Shown in pieces: positions 37,458-47,555 of a stretch of 64,000 nucleotides of DNA. The position numbers were made by a program, and so were the translations under genes. This stretch comes from Luzula sylvatica. Taxonomy: Eukaryota; Streptophyta; Magnoliopsida; Poales; Juncaceae. Each line of letters opens with the position of its first letter. The first letter of the stretch is position 1. The notes beneath the pieces were generated by a model that was not told the DNA's origin, did not search any database, and worked only from the letters and a program-made list of their open reading frames with translations. The DNA lies in the NCBI GenBank assembly GCA_946800325.1, contig OX326958.1, forward strand, positions 12,038,001 through 12,102,000. Reading direction: 5' to 3'.

Positions 37458-39361
37458 ATGGATTCTAGAACTTTTATCATGTCGAATCAAATAAACTTTT
37501 CTTTAATAACGTGGAATGTACGAGGACTAGGTTATAAAGATAAACGTAATCTTGTACGTGAAACATTGAGAACCTCAAAATGTACTATTGCTTGTTTACA
37601 AGAAACCAAGTTATGCAACCCGAATGCGTTCCTAATTAAATCTCTTCTACCTAATTCTCTCTCCTCCTTTGAACTTTCTGCCTCCATAGGGACAAAAGGA
37701 GGTATGTTGACTTCTTGGTCGAATCAATCCTCTCTTATCTCCACTTTCTTTTCGGAATTCTCCCTCAATACCGTCTTAGATCTCGGAGACGGTACTCAAA
37801 TTCTAATATCCAATATCTATGGCCCATCGAGCCACTCCTTGAAACAATCGTTCTTAAATGATCTCCTAAATATAAACACAAACGGATTACCATGGATCCT
37901 CATAGGCGATTTCAACCTTTTGAGATCTCCAAATGACACAACAGCAAGTAATCCAAATATTGGCCTCATCATGCAATTCAACTCCGTAATAGACCAACTC
38001 AATCTTATTGAAGTGCCATTATCCGGACGTCACTACACGTGGTCCAACAAACGATCTTCCCCAACTCTCTCTAAATTAGATCGTGCATTCATCTCTAATA
38101 ATCTATTATCACACAATCTCGATTTTTCGTTTGATGACTTACCGATGACTACATCGGACCATCCACCACTTATCCTAAGGATAAAATCTCCATCACTTAA
38201 TAAAAAAAGACCGTTCAAGTTTGAAGCATATTGGCTCAAATATCAAGACCTCATCCCTATTCTTGAACAAATATGGCTTCCAACAAATTCTCTCTCTCCG
38301 GTCCATTCCTTCATACGAAAAATGCAACAATCCAAAGAAAAAATATGCCAATAGTCAAACGAGAAGTTCAAAAACATGAATCCGGTCTTATCCTCTGCGA
38401 AGGAAGTACTTCGCTCTCTTGACATTGCGGAAGAATCTAGATCCCTCTCTCACAATGAGAGTATGCTCAGAATAGATCTACGCACTAAAATCTCAGAGTT
38501 AACTTCCGTATCAGAGGAAAAATGGAGACAACGTAGCGCAAATACTTGGCTGGTGTTAGGAGACAACAACACGGCTTTCTTTCATATAGTTGCATCCTAC
38601 AAAAAACTCAAATCCAATATCTCGTCCATCAAAATTAATAACCAAATCATCTCATCACCTGCCATAATTCTCACACATTTCTCTCGATTCTATAAAGACC
38701 TCCTAGGCTCCATAAGCCATACAAACTCCCATCTATCCCCTCTCTTCTTTCAAAAAATATACGCTCCTACCATTCATGCTAACCTCTCTCATCTATCTCA
38801 TTTATCTCTTCCATTCTCCACGGAAGAAATTAAAATAACGGTAATGTCGCTTGCAAAAGGAAAATCGGTGGGTCCAGATGGATTTTGCTCAGATTTCTTT
38901 CAACATTATTGGACCTTACTACAAATAGACATTATATCAGTGTGCGATTCTTTTCATACTAACTCAATACCCATTAGAGACATGAAAAGAATCAATTTCG
39001 CCGACATCTCTCTAATAAAAAAGAAATCGGATGCGTTGGAAATGTCTGACTTCAGACCCATTAGCATAATAACACCTATATCCAAAATAATCTCCAAACT
39101 ACTATCTAATAGATTACAACCAATTCTTTCAATCCTCATCTCGAACAAACAAGCCGCTTTCATTCGGCAAAGATCCATTGCGGAGATGTTTATCTCAACT
39201 CGAGAAATATTATCACATTTACACAAATCGAAAATTCCATCAATCATGCTTAAGATTGATTTTAGAAAGGCATTTGACACGGTATCATGGGATTTCTTAT
39301 ACGATCTACTATCAGCTAGAGGATTTCCTGAAGCTTGGGTCAAATGGATTAAAGTCCTAAC
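37458..39361 (+). pseudogene. LINE ORF2, 5' part: endonuclease and N-terminal reverse transcriptase
   Basis: Residues 1-240 form an APE-type endonuclease: WNVRGLG, CLQETKL, GDFNLL and a C-terminal TSDHPPL carrying the catalytic Asp-His. After a single TAG stop (38352-38354) the same frame continues from 38355 with the linker WLVLGDNNTAFFH. The first half of the reverse transcriptase follows: KGKSVGPDG, FRPISI, KIISKLLSNRL, QAAFIRQRSI and the motif-A Asp in LKIDFRKAFDTVSWDFL. It stops where the copia element inserted (TSD CTAAC, 39357-39361). Intact homologues nick target DNA and copy their RNA into it. Confidence 0.92.
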
Positions 39362-40768
39362 TGTTGGTTCAAATTTCCTGGTAGTTTGATTATTTCAAAA
39401 CACTGTCAGTACTAATGTATACATCCAGAAAAGTGCAGGATAACATAGGTACGATACGAAGATGAAGGAGGACTTGTGAAGGAGGAGTTCATTGGATTAT
39501 ATCAAGAATCAGGACATGAAGTCTCAAGATAAACAAGAAAAGAAGAACACAAGGAAGGCCATTGGAATACATCAAGACTCAAGATGTTGAAGCCTTCCGT
39601 GAGTGGGATACGCCACAAATAAACCATAGGTACAAACCTAGTAGACCTCAAGTAAAATCATGTTCAAAATAACAAAGAGTTCAGTCAAGCAGGAAGTGCG
39701 TTCTGAACGAACTCAAAGTCCGTTCAGAACGGACTTGCTAAATATCAAAACTGTAAAGCTTGATTAGAACCAAACGTGTCACAGGGATGTGTGCGTTCGA
39801 ACGAACAATCATGTCCGTTCGAACGGACAATTAGAATCCGTTCACTCACCTTCTGAGTGCGTTGAACGGACAATCTTTCCTGTGAACGGAAATATGTCAC
39901 AGGGATGTGTGCGTTCGAACGAACACACATGTGCGTTCGAACGGACAACCTGGAATCCGTTCACCCACTTTTCAGTGCGTTGAACGGACTCTTGTTCCTG
40001 TGAACGCAAAATGCTATGTATAATTGAGTCCGTTACGAACGGACATTGTCCGTTTGAACGGACCCAAGATGTACTTGCACGTTATTTTGAAACGGCTAGT
40101 GCAAACTTCAAGTGCGTTCTGAACGGACTGTATGCGTTCGAACACACTGCAAGTTTTCTGAAGGATTTCTATAGAGAGTATAAATAGAATCCTTCATGGG
40201 TCTCTCTCTCCCACTTCCTCATTTTCAAACTTTCAAACCTAAAAAGAGAGAAACCCTAAGCTGTGATTATCTATATCCATTGATAGCTTGAGAAACCTCT
40301 TTAGATCGTTGATCTACTTTCGATATTCTCCACTAATCGTATCCCACTCACGTGACCGATCACGTTGTAGCTCGATTAGTGAAAAAGTGTAATAGGCTAG
40401 TGCAACAAATTGTAAAGAGCCTAAGCTATAGATCGATAGAAGCGTGTAAATCGATCTAGGCAAATCCTTGTAATCGAGTTGAGTTGGAATTCAATCGAAG
40501 GCCAAAAAGAGGCACAAGGCATTCCCGGAGACGTAGGTACTCGTGAATAATTGAGTCGGTCAATTAAGCGAGTAAAGGGTGAGTTAAAGCTACAAAGCAA
40601 CCACCTACCGAACTTCGTAAACAAACATCTTGTGTCAAAGTGTTTGTACGGTATCATCTTTATCATCCAAATTATTATTTATTCCGCACCGTAAATTAGG
40701 TTTAAATCTAAACTAAGTATAAGTTAGATTGCCGAATTTACCCCCCTCTAGGTTAGAATTAACCAACA
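39362..40768 (+). repeat. Family-B copia 5' LTR, 1407 bp
   Basis: TGTTGGTTC...ACCAACA ends. The U3 part holds two tandem units of 118 bp (39778-39895 and 39896-40013), each with palindromic CGTTCGAACG modules. A TATA box TATAAATA lies at 40179-40186 and a CT-rich leader follows. Small ORFs rich in Arg-Ser-Asn from the palindromes are not genes. Confidence 0.95.
40179..40186 (+). promoter_or_regulatory. TATA box of the family-B LTR promoter
   Basis: TATAAATA followed about 20-30 bases later by CT-rich sequence, the likely start of transcription. The identical box in the 3' LTR is at 46961-46968. Confidence 0.7.
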
Positions 40769-40770
40769 AT

Positions 40771-40782
40771 TGGTATCAGAGC
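40771..40782 (+). promoter_or_regulatory. Family-B primer-binding site
   Basis: TGGTATCAGAGC two bases after the 5' LTR, the usual match to the 3' end of plant initiator tRNA-Met in copia elements. Confidence 0.9.
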
Positions 40783-40835
40783 AAGGTACTAACCATCTCT
40801 TTGAATATTAGGGATAACTTGTACTTAACGATCAA

Positions 40836-43190
40836 ATGACCGAAATTAATCCTATTGTACAAAACTCATCGATAAATCCGATAAATACCGTACCCAAATC
40901 AAATATATCAAACTCACGTGAATTAGATGGAACCAATTGGAGTTCTTGGAAGAAATGCATGCTAAATGCATTCGCTCTCCAAGGACTTGACAAGGTAGTG
41001 TTACGAGGCTTTGTCTTGGCCCAAGAGGTTGACAAGGACGGAAATGTAACCTACCCTTCTCAAACTAGGGAAGATAGAACTAATGACATTTACGCTCAAA
41101 ACTTAATACTAAACAATGTAATTAGTTCTATTGGATCGCTAGTTGATCATTGTGATAACTCATATGAAATGTGGCGTATGCTCAATGAGAGATACGAGGG
41201 CACATCTCAAATGAGAAGAACTAATATCATCGGACTTGAACAAGAATTCAACAATCTCCGAATGATTGAGGGAGAGTCCGTTGATAAAATCTGGGCAAAA
41301 ATCAATGTACTAAAAACTCGATATGCCACCCAAAATGCACCTCTTACTGATGATAGAATTATTGCTAGATTACTTCAATCTATGCCCCGTAGTTGGGAAT
41401 CTTTACGTGTAGCTTTAGGTACAGCGGTAGCTTCACAAGACCTCACGCCTGAAGAATTGGTAAGTCAATTCCGAAACTTCGAGATTCGACTCAAGCAACT
41501 CGATGAAGAACAAGGAATCTACATGCCCTCTCCTCACTCCAAAACCGTAGCTTTGCCCGCCGTGAATGCAAGCAATGACGACAATGAAATGGATGATCTC
41601 ACGTTGCGACTCCTAGAGTGGCAAAGGGACGAGAAGCGATTCAACGAGAATCGGAAACAAAAGGGGCTAAAGCTCCATTGCTTTTGGTGCAAGAAAATTG
41701 GACACATGATGGAGTCATGCTGGACTCTCCATCCGGAAAATTCGAGGTGGATCAAAAAGGATGAGGACCACAAGGATCGGGAAAGGCGAGAGCCCCGATA
41801 CGAAAGAAGATACGAGGACAAGGGGCGAGAAAATCGTCAAAACTACAAAGGTAAAGAAATCAATAAGAAAAAGGCATATAAAGCTAACATCGATTGTAGA
41901 TGGGGAGAAACGGACGGGTCAAGCTCATCATCCGACCCGGATGGTCCGTCAAGTCGACACACCGCAAACCGTGCACTCATGGTAAGGATCGATCCTCCAC
42001 TAATAAGCGCAGTGGAAGCGGCCATCAAATCTATTCGAATTGAACGAGGTCTAACTACTACATATCACACACCCATGGATGTGGACTCGGAACCATCCAC
42101 TCCTAATACCTGCTCAACACATGACCAATGTCATGAGGTACGTACATACTCACTGCGTGACATAGAATCAATACATAAATCTAAATTTTCTCCCGCATTC
42201 AAACTAGAACTCGACTCATGTGACGAGTTTCTTAGAGATGAAGGGAACTCTCAACTAAATGAGGGTAAACTTGAGAGCTCAACACAAGCTCTCAAGGATA
42301 AGGTAGCTTCTCTTGAGCTATCCATTTTGGCATATAAAACTCAAATAAATGAATTTAAAGGTTTTTCAAAGTGTGAGTGTCAAACCCTAAAAGGTGAGAT
42401 TTCTCATCTAAAAGTCGAAATTCAAACTCTTAAAGTTGAAAATGAATCCCTGAAGAAGGCTTGTGCAAATATTGCATTGAGTCCTCCTTCATTGGATGAT
42501 GTTTTAAGATTGTCATTGATAGGACAAAAGCCAAATGACAAATCCGGTTTAGGATATAAGAAAAATAACGGTAATAAACCCGATTTTTCAATATCTCAAA
42601 ATCAAAAATCTAAATGGGAAAACAATAAATTAAGTAGTCATGGAAATGCTTTCATGTACCATGACTACAACAAAGGTAAATATGCTAAAAATGATCAACC
42701 TAAGCGTGTCAATAATAATTATAAGAAAAATCATTATACACAAAATTCACAATCTAGACATACTAATTTGGGAAGAACCGATTGCTTGTTCAAAAGGGGA
42801 CCAAATGGGTATTTCTATGAAGTGACAAACTACACCGAAGCTTCATATCAACAAGGGCCTCCCAAACATTTCACCAACACACATAAACAATTTAAACAAA
42901 ATAATTTTAAGCAAACTAAATTGAAATCAAATAACCTTTATCAATTGCCAAAATCGATAAATCCTAAGAGAAGTAATCCGAATCAACTCTCGGACTATTT
43001 TGTGAAGAGTACCACACCCACAAATAAGCCCACCGTAGCATTTTGTAACTATTGTTGCAAAACGGGTCATGTCTCAACAAGTTGTGATCTTCGCAATCCA
43101 AAATTAACGTCAAACTCAATATGGATGCGTAAAGATCGTCACTCGATGGGTCCCTCTACGTCGTTTGGTATAGGACCTCCTAGGGCTTAA
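40836..43190 (+). CDS. Family-B copia Gag-like protein, 784 aa
   Basis: Intact ORF starting 54 bases after the PBS. Residues about 30-225 form a copia Gag (UBN2-type) domain: DGTNWSSWKKCM, a YEMWRMLNERYEG helix, and SMPRSWESL. A first CCHC knuckle is at residues 282-295 (C282, C285, H290, C295). A charged stretch and a coiled coil (about 480-550, LKGEISHLKVEIQTLKVE) follow, then a Lys/Asn-rich region and a second CCHC knuckle at 737-750 (C737, C740, H745, C750). Gag forms the cytoplasmic particle and packages RNA. In autonomous relatives the frame would go on into protease shortly after the SIWMRK segment; here it stops, so the protein is a complete stand-alone Gag. Two knuckles around a coiled coil are also known in large plant copia Gag proteins. 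Confidence 0.88.
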   Translation: MTEINPIVQNSSINPINTVPKSNISNSRELDGTNWSSWKKCMLNAFALQGLDKVVLRGFVLAQEVDKDGNVTYPSQTREDRTNDIYAQNLILNNVISSIGSLVDHCDNSYEMWRMLNERYEGTSQMRRTNIIGLEQEFNNLRMIEGESVDKIWAKINVLKTRYATQNAPLTDDRIIARLLQSMPRSWESLRVALGTAVASQDLTPEELVSQFRNFEIRLKQLDEEQGIYMPSPHSKTVALPAVNASNDDNEMDDLTLRLLEWQRDEKRFNENRKQKGLKLHCFWCKKIGHMMESCWTLHPENSRWIKKDEDHKDRERREPRYERRYEDKGRENRQNYKGKEINKKKAYKANIDCRWGETDGSSSSSDPDGPSSRHTANRALMVRIDPPLISAVEAAIKSIRIERGLTTTYHTPMDVDSEPSTPNTCSTHDQCHEVRTYSLRDIESIHKSKFSPAFKLELDSCDEFLRDEGNSQLNEGKLESSTQALKDKVASLELSILAYKTQINEFKGFSKCECQTLKGEISHLKVEIQTLKVENESLKKACANIALSPPSLDDVLRLSLIGQKPNDKSGLGYKKNNGNKPDFSISQNQKSKWENNKLSSHGNAFMYHDYNKGKYAKNDQPKRVNNNYKKNHYTQNSQSRHTNLGRTDCLFKRGPNGYFYEVTNYTEASYQQGPPKHFTNTHKQFKQNNFKQTKLKSNNLYQLPKSINPKRSNPNQLSDYFVKSTTPTNKPTVAFCNYCCKTGHVSTSCDLRNPKLTSNSIWMRKDRHSMGPSTSFGIGPPRA

Positions 43191-44129
43191 GCCCTAATTT
43201 GAAACACTATACTCCTTAGTATCCCTCACCTTAAAACCAAATTTGTAAGGGGAGTATAGGAAATGGGCTAAATTGAATTCGAGCCAAACTGGTCGAGTAT
43301 TATATAGATACATCACATGTGTTAATAGAGGAGTACATTGGAACACTTGTCTCAATAAATAAATAACGATATCAGTCCAGTGATCACACTTCAGGAACCA
43401 GTCCGTTCGAACGAAAAACATGTGCGTTGGGAACGGACAAATGAAGTCACCAAATACCCTCTTAACAGTCTCAAGTCCGGTCGAACGGATTAAAATGCGT
43501 TCTCAACGGATGACTGAACGATGAGACCCAAAGTCAGTTAAACTGTGGCGCCATCTAATTTTCCTACCAGGATCAAGTGCGTTCGAACGTACAACTTAAT
43601 GCGTTCCGAACGGAAAAGTGAATTATAGGATTATGGCGCCGGATCATACTTTGGCACCGACTCTTAGTGTCAACAGTGTTCAGTGCGTTCGAACGAACAA
43701 CTAATGCATTCGAACGCACATGCCTCACTCAGCGAATCTACTTCGAACCCTTACACTCGCGCCTTTTCATATTCTGGCGCCTCTTCTACGTTGTGTGTGC
43801 GTTCTGACGCACATAAGAGTCCGTTCGAACGGACTTAACAACTTCCTAGATACAACTTAAAATCCCAAAATAGCGCCTTTTCTCAGACATGAGTGCATTC
43901 CAACGCACTTATTAGTCCGTTCGAACGGACTTATCGTATTGTCTGCCCATCAGCATGCAACCGACCTTAATCAATGGACACGATGGTTCAGATCTTCGTA
44001 CGAAAAGACTTGAAGGGACACGATCTCATCTTAACTCAATCTCTTCTTCATTCTCTTCCTAAAAACCTATTTTCTAACTCTATCTCTCGCCAAAATCCCT
44101 ACTCTCCTTCTCCATAAAGAATCATCACC
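43191..44129 (+). other. Family-B spacer rich in CGTTCGAACG palindromes
   Basis: About 940 bp between gag and the second ORF, where pol would begin in an intact element. No pol remnant was seen. It contains many palindromic modules (for example near 43402, 43581, 43686, 43829 and 43917), each around a TTCGAA core with GTGC or GTCC arms. The last 100 bases are CT-rich, like a plant mRNA leader, before the ATG at 44130. Confidence 0.75.
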
Positions 44130-45626
44130 ATGAATGCAGCTAAGATCTTGCTTGCTAGGGGGGATTCGAAGGGAAAGAAGAAGGAAGGGGAGAGCTCCAA
44201 CACTCAACCAAGGTCAAGAGCTCCACCTCCACAGAAGAAGGCGGCTAAGAAGCCTAGGAGGCAAGAAATCTTGAAAGCAGACTACGATTTCAAAAATATA
44301 AACAATGAACATCTCTTTCGAAATCCGGAGGCCGGAACTCTCTTCAACGACATGGTGGCAAGGAAATCCATCGCGAAATGCTACTACTACGAGTTTCCAC
44401 CAAATATTCCTCATCTTTTCGACAAGATCGAGGCAATCGAGAGAAGATGGGGATTCGCAAATCTTGCGTGTCTTAAAGAGCCGTTCTACGAAGTCATCAC
44501 TCGATTGTTCTATGCCAACGCCGTATTCAACCATGCTCTAGAGAAGATAACCTCCTATATCCTCGGTGAACAAGTTGAGATCTCGGTTGAAAATCTGTGC
44601 GAGTTGTTGGGTCTCAAGGATGATGGAGAGAAGATCTACAACGCACGCAAGGGAAGACTCGAAGCCGCCATTATCGAACCAATGAAGAAGGTGGTTACAA
44701 ATCGATACCAGTCACAAGAATCGGCATCGCACTTGGCAGCTCCTGAGAGATTCGTTTGGGAAATCGGTAACAATATTCTTACTCCTGTCGCAAAATTGAA
44801 GGCAAATTTAGAAAATAGAAATATTATGCTATTGTATCGTATGTGGTACAATGATGAACTACCCGTCCATGTGCCTTATCTCATACTAAGTCATATGGAA
44901 AGCGTCCTGAGCCAAAGAAATGCCTCGTTACCTTACGGAACGTTGATTGCCCGGATGTTGGAACTCCAAGGAGTTTCAATCCCGGAGAACGATTGGGACT
45001 TCCGATCGGAACAGCCAACAAATCTCGCATCTAAAGCAAACCTCCAACGTCTTGGATATCGGTATTCATCGAATGTACATGGCTGGGTTATCAGTCCCTC
45101 CAAAGATGCGGAAGCATTCCACCTTCCTCGCAATCCTACTCGGTGGCTGGAGGGTGACACCCAAACCGAGGAAGAGGAAAACGCCGACCCCGCCGATACT
45201 GACCTAAGCGGTGAAGCCCCGGATAGAAAACGTAAGAAGAAGGAGCGTGCAGAAAGCTCGAACGCCCCTTCAGAACACGACGAAAGGAGGTTTGCTTATA
45301 TGAAGGCGTTATTCGAGGAGATGGATGAGCGGGTTGAAAAACAGGGACGAATAATGCGAGACGCATTTCGTGAGGACCTGCATGCTTCCGAGACCAGGAT
45401 GATCGAGAATGTGGGTCGTCAATTTTCCGATCTCTATGTTCACCTTGGAAATCGCTTCGGGCCGTACACGGCACCCCAAGACCGAGTCCCGCGTACCTCT
45501 CCTCATCAGACCACCGAGCATCCGTCGGACTCCAACTCGGGACAATTCAATACCGACGCCTTCTTCGCAACTGATCCGAGCGCCCAACCCGAACAGAACC
45601 CTTACACCGGCCCCAATGAGATGTGA
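44130..45626 (+). CDS. Family-B accessory ORF, 498 aa, resembles 'putative plant transposon protein' domain
   Basis: Intact ORF in the place of pol or env. Residues 1-53 are basic and low-complexity. The core (about 54-338) includes WGFANLACLKEPFYEVITRL, FYAN, ISVENLCELLGL and a helical C-terminal part. This pattern (FYAN, then a V.I....L..LLGL motif) recalls the uncharacterised domain called 'putative plant transposon protein' (Pfam PF20167, from memory). The tail has an acidic stretch, a nuclear-localisation-like DRKRKKKER (about 365-373), a coiled coil (about 385-430) and a Pro/Ser/Thr-rich end. It is not a protease, integrase, reverse transcriptase or RNase H. The codon use looks less A-rich than in gag, and its own CT-rich leader suggests capture of a foreign gene. 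Function unknown. Confidence 0.7.
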   Translation: MNAAKILLARGDSKGKKKEGESSNTQPRSRAPPPQKKAAKKPRRQEILKADYDFKNINNEHLFRNPEAGTLFNDMVARKSIAKCYYYEFPPNIPHLFDKIEAIERRWGFANLACLKEPFYEVITRLFYANAVFNHALEKITSYILGEQVEISVENLCELLGLKDDGEKIYNARKGRLEAAIIEPMKKVVTNRYQSQESASHLAAPERFVWEIGNNILTPVAKLKANLENRNIMLLYRMWYNDELPVHVPYLILSHMESVLSQRNASLPYGTLIARMLELQGVSIPENDWDFRSEQPTNLASKANLQRLGYRYSSNVHGWVISPSKDAEAFHLPRNPTRWLEGDTQTEEEENADPADTDLSGEAPDRKRKKKERAESSNAPSEHDERRFAYMKALFEEMDERVEKQGRIMRDAFREDLHASETRMIENVGRQFSDLYVHLGNRFGPYTAPQDRVPRTSPHQTTEHPSDSNSGQFNTDAFFATDPSAQPEQNPYTGPNEM

Positions 45627-46143
45627 TCGCCGGAGATGTTAAAAGTTTAAATGTGTTGTGTGTGTTATGTCATGATTCTTGTTTGTGAACAATTTGACTT
45701 GTTTATTGTTGTGTGTGTGTTTGTATCGGCATGTGTCATGCCTTCAACTGAGTAGATTTGATTTAGTGTCAGTTTAAACTGTTGCATCCATTTTGGTTTT
45801 TATTATTTATTTTTATAACCTATCAGTCCAGATGCAAGTGCGTTCGAACGCACCACTTTTTCCGTTCAGAACGCACATATTTTCTTAAAAATCTGCTAAA
45901 TTTTGAAAAGATTGTCATCATTCCAAAACAAAAGAATTTGATCATATTTATGAGCTCATACATTCATCAATTCATTCTTTGAGGGGGAGCTCGCATTTAG
46001 GGGGAGCCTTCCGTTGTTGAAGTCTCCTTGGCCCTTTTGATCTCTTTCAAAATGGGGGAGAAACGATCGTACGGAAAGTTCTCAACTAAATGATGAAACT
46101 CTCCGAACCGACAGTGTTTTGAAATTAATCAAAAGGGGGAGTT
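45627..46143 (+). other. Family-B 3' non-coding region with polypurine tract
   Basis: Holds another palindromic module (about 45838-45853), two GGGGGAG-containing purine runs (about 45980-46006), and the terminal polypurine tract AAAAGGGGGAG at 46131-46141, two bases before the 3' LTR. No coding sequence seen. Confidence 0.75.
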
Positions 46144-47550
46144 TGTTGGTTCAAATTTCCTGGTAGTTTGATTATTTCAAAACACTGTCAGTACTAATGT
46201 ATACATCCAGAAAAGTGCAGGATAACATAGGTACGATACGAAGATGAAGGAGGACTTGTGAAGGAGGAGTTCATTGGATTATATCAAGAATCAGGACATG
46301 AAGTCTCAAGATAAACAAGAAAAGAAGAACACAAGGAAGGCCATTGGAATACATCAAGACTCAAGATGTTGAAGCCTTCCGTGAGTGGGATACGCCACAA
46401 ATAAACCATAGGTACAAACCTAGTAGACCTCAAGTAAAATCATGTTCAAAATAACAAAGAGTTCAGTCAGGCAGGAAGTGCGTTCTGAACGAACTCAAAG
46501 TCCGTTCAGAACGGACTTGCTAAATATCAAAACTGTAAAGCTTGATTAGAACCAAACGTGTCACAGGGATGTGTGCGTTCGAACGAACAATCATGTCCGT
46601 TCGAACGGACAATTAGAATCCGTTCACTCACCTTCTGAGTGCGTTGAACGGACAATCTTTCCTGTGAACGGAAATATGTCACAGGGATGTGTGCGTTCGA
46701 ACGAACACACATGTGCGTTCGAACGGACAACCTGGAATCCGTTCACCCACTTTTCAGTGCGTTGAACGGACTCTTGTTCCTGTGAACGCAAAATGCTATG
46801 TATAATTGAGTCCGTTACGAACGGACATTGTCCGTTTGAACGGACCCAAGATGTACTTGCACGTTATTTTGAAACGGCTAGTGCAAACTTCAAGTGCGTT
46901 CTGAACGGACTGTATGCGTTCGAACGCACTGCAAGTTTTCTGAAGGATTTCTATAGAGAGTATAAATAGAATCCTTCATGGGTCTCTCTCTCCCACTTCC
47001 TCATTTTCAAACTTTCAAACCTAAAAAGAGAGAAACCCTAAGCTGTGATTATCTATATCCATTGATAGCTTGAGAAACCTCTTTAGATCGTTGATCTACT
47101 TTCGATATTCTCCACTAATCGTATCCCACTCACGTGACCGATCACGTTGTAGCTCGATTAGTGAAAAAGTGTAATAGGCTAGTGCAACAAATTGTAAAGA
47201 GCCTAAGCTATAGATCGATAGAAGCGTGTAAATCGATCTAGGAAAATCCTTGTAATCGAGTTGAGTTGGAATTCAATCGAAGGCCAAAAAGAGGCACAAG
47301 GCATTCCCGGAGACGTAGGTACTCGTGAATAATTGAGTCGGTCAATTAAGCGAGTAAAGGGTGAGTTAAAGCTACAAAGCAACCACCTACCGAACTTCGT
47401 AAACAAACATCTTGTGTCAAAGTGTTTGTACGGTATCATCTTTATCATCCAAATTATTATTTATTCCGCACCGTAAATTAGGTTTAAATCTAAACTAAGT
47501 ATAAGTTAGATTGCCGAATTTACTCCCCTCTAGGTTAGAATTAACCAACA
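46144..47550 (+). repeat. Family-B copia 3' LTR, 1407 bp
   Basis: Same length as the 5' LTR. Differences seen by eye: near 46469 (G for A), 46929 (G for A), 47243 (A for C) and 47524 (T for C). Very few differences means recent insertion. Confidence 0.95.
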
Positions 47551-47555
47551 CTAAC

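Larger units (their letters stand above)
39362..47550 (+). mobile_element. Non-autonomous Ty1/copia element (family B), gag plus an extra ORF, no pol
   Basis: 8189 bp with two 1407 bp LTRs (39362-40768 and 46144-47550) that differ at about four positions by eye. It has an initiator-tRNA-Met type PBS, a polypurine tract AAAAGGGGGAG and a TSD CTAAC (39357-39361 and 47551-47555). The interior carries a large gag-like ORF (784 aa) that ends where protease would be expected, and then a 498 aa ORF unrelated to pol. Protease, integrase, reverse transcriptase and RNase H are absent. The near-identical LTRs and open ORFs point to recent insertion, with enzymes supplied by another copia element. Confidence 0.92.

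Noticed and set aside
39745..39983. Arg/Ser/Asn-rich ORFs (also 46527-46765 and 30895-31107)
   Set aside because: They are translations of the CGTTCGAACG palindromes in LTRs; both strands are open because the motif is palindromic.
39788..40150. CGTTCGAACG modules as heat-shock elements
   Set aside because: Heat-shock elements need TTC and GAA separated by two bases (TTCnnGAA); here they touch (TTCGAA).
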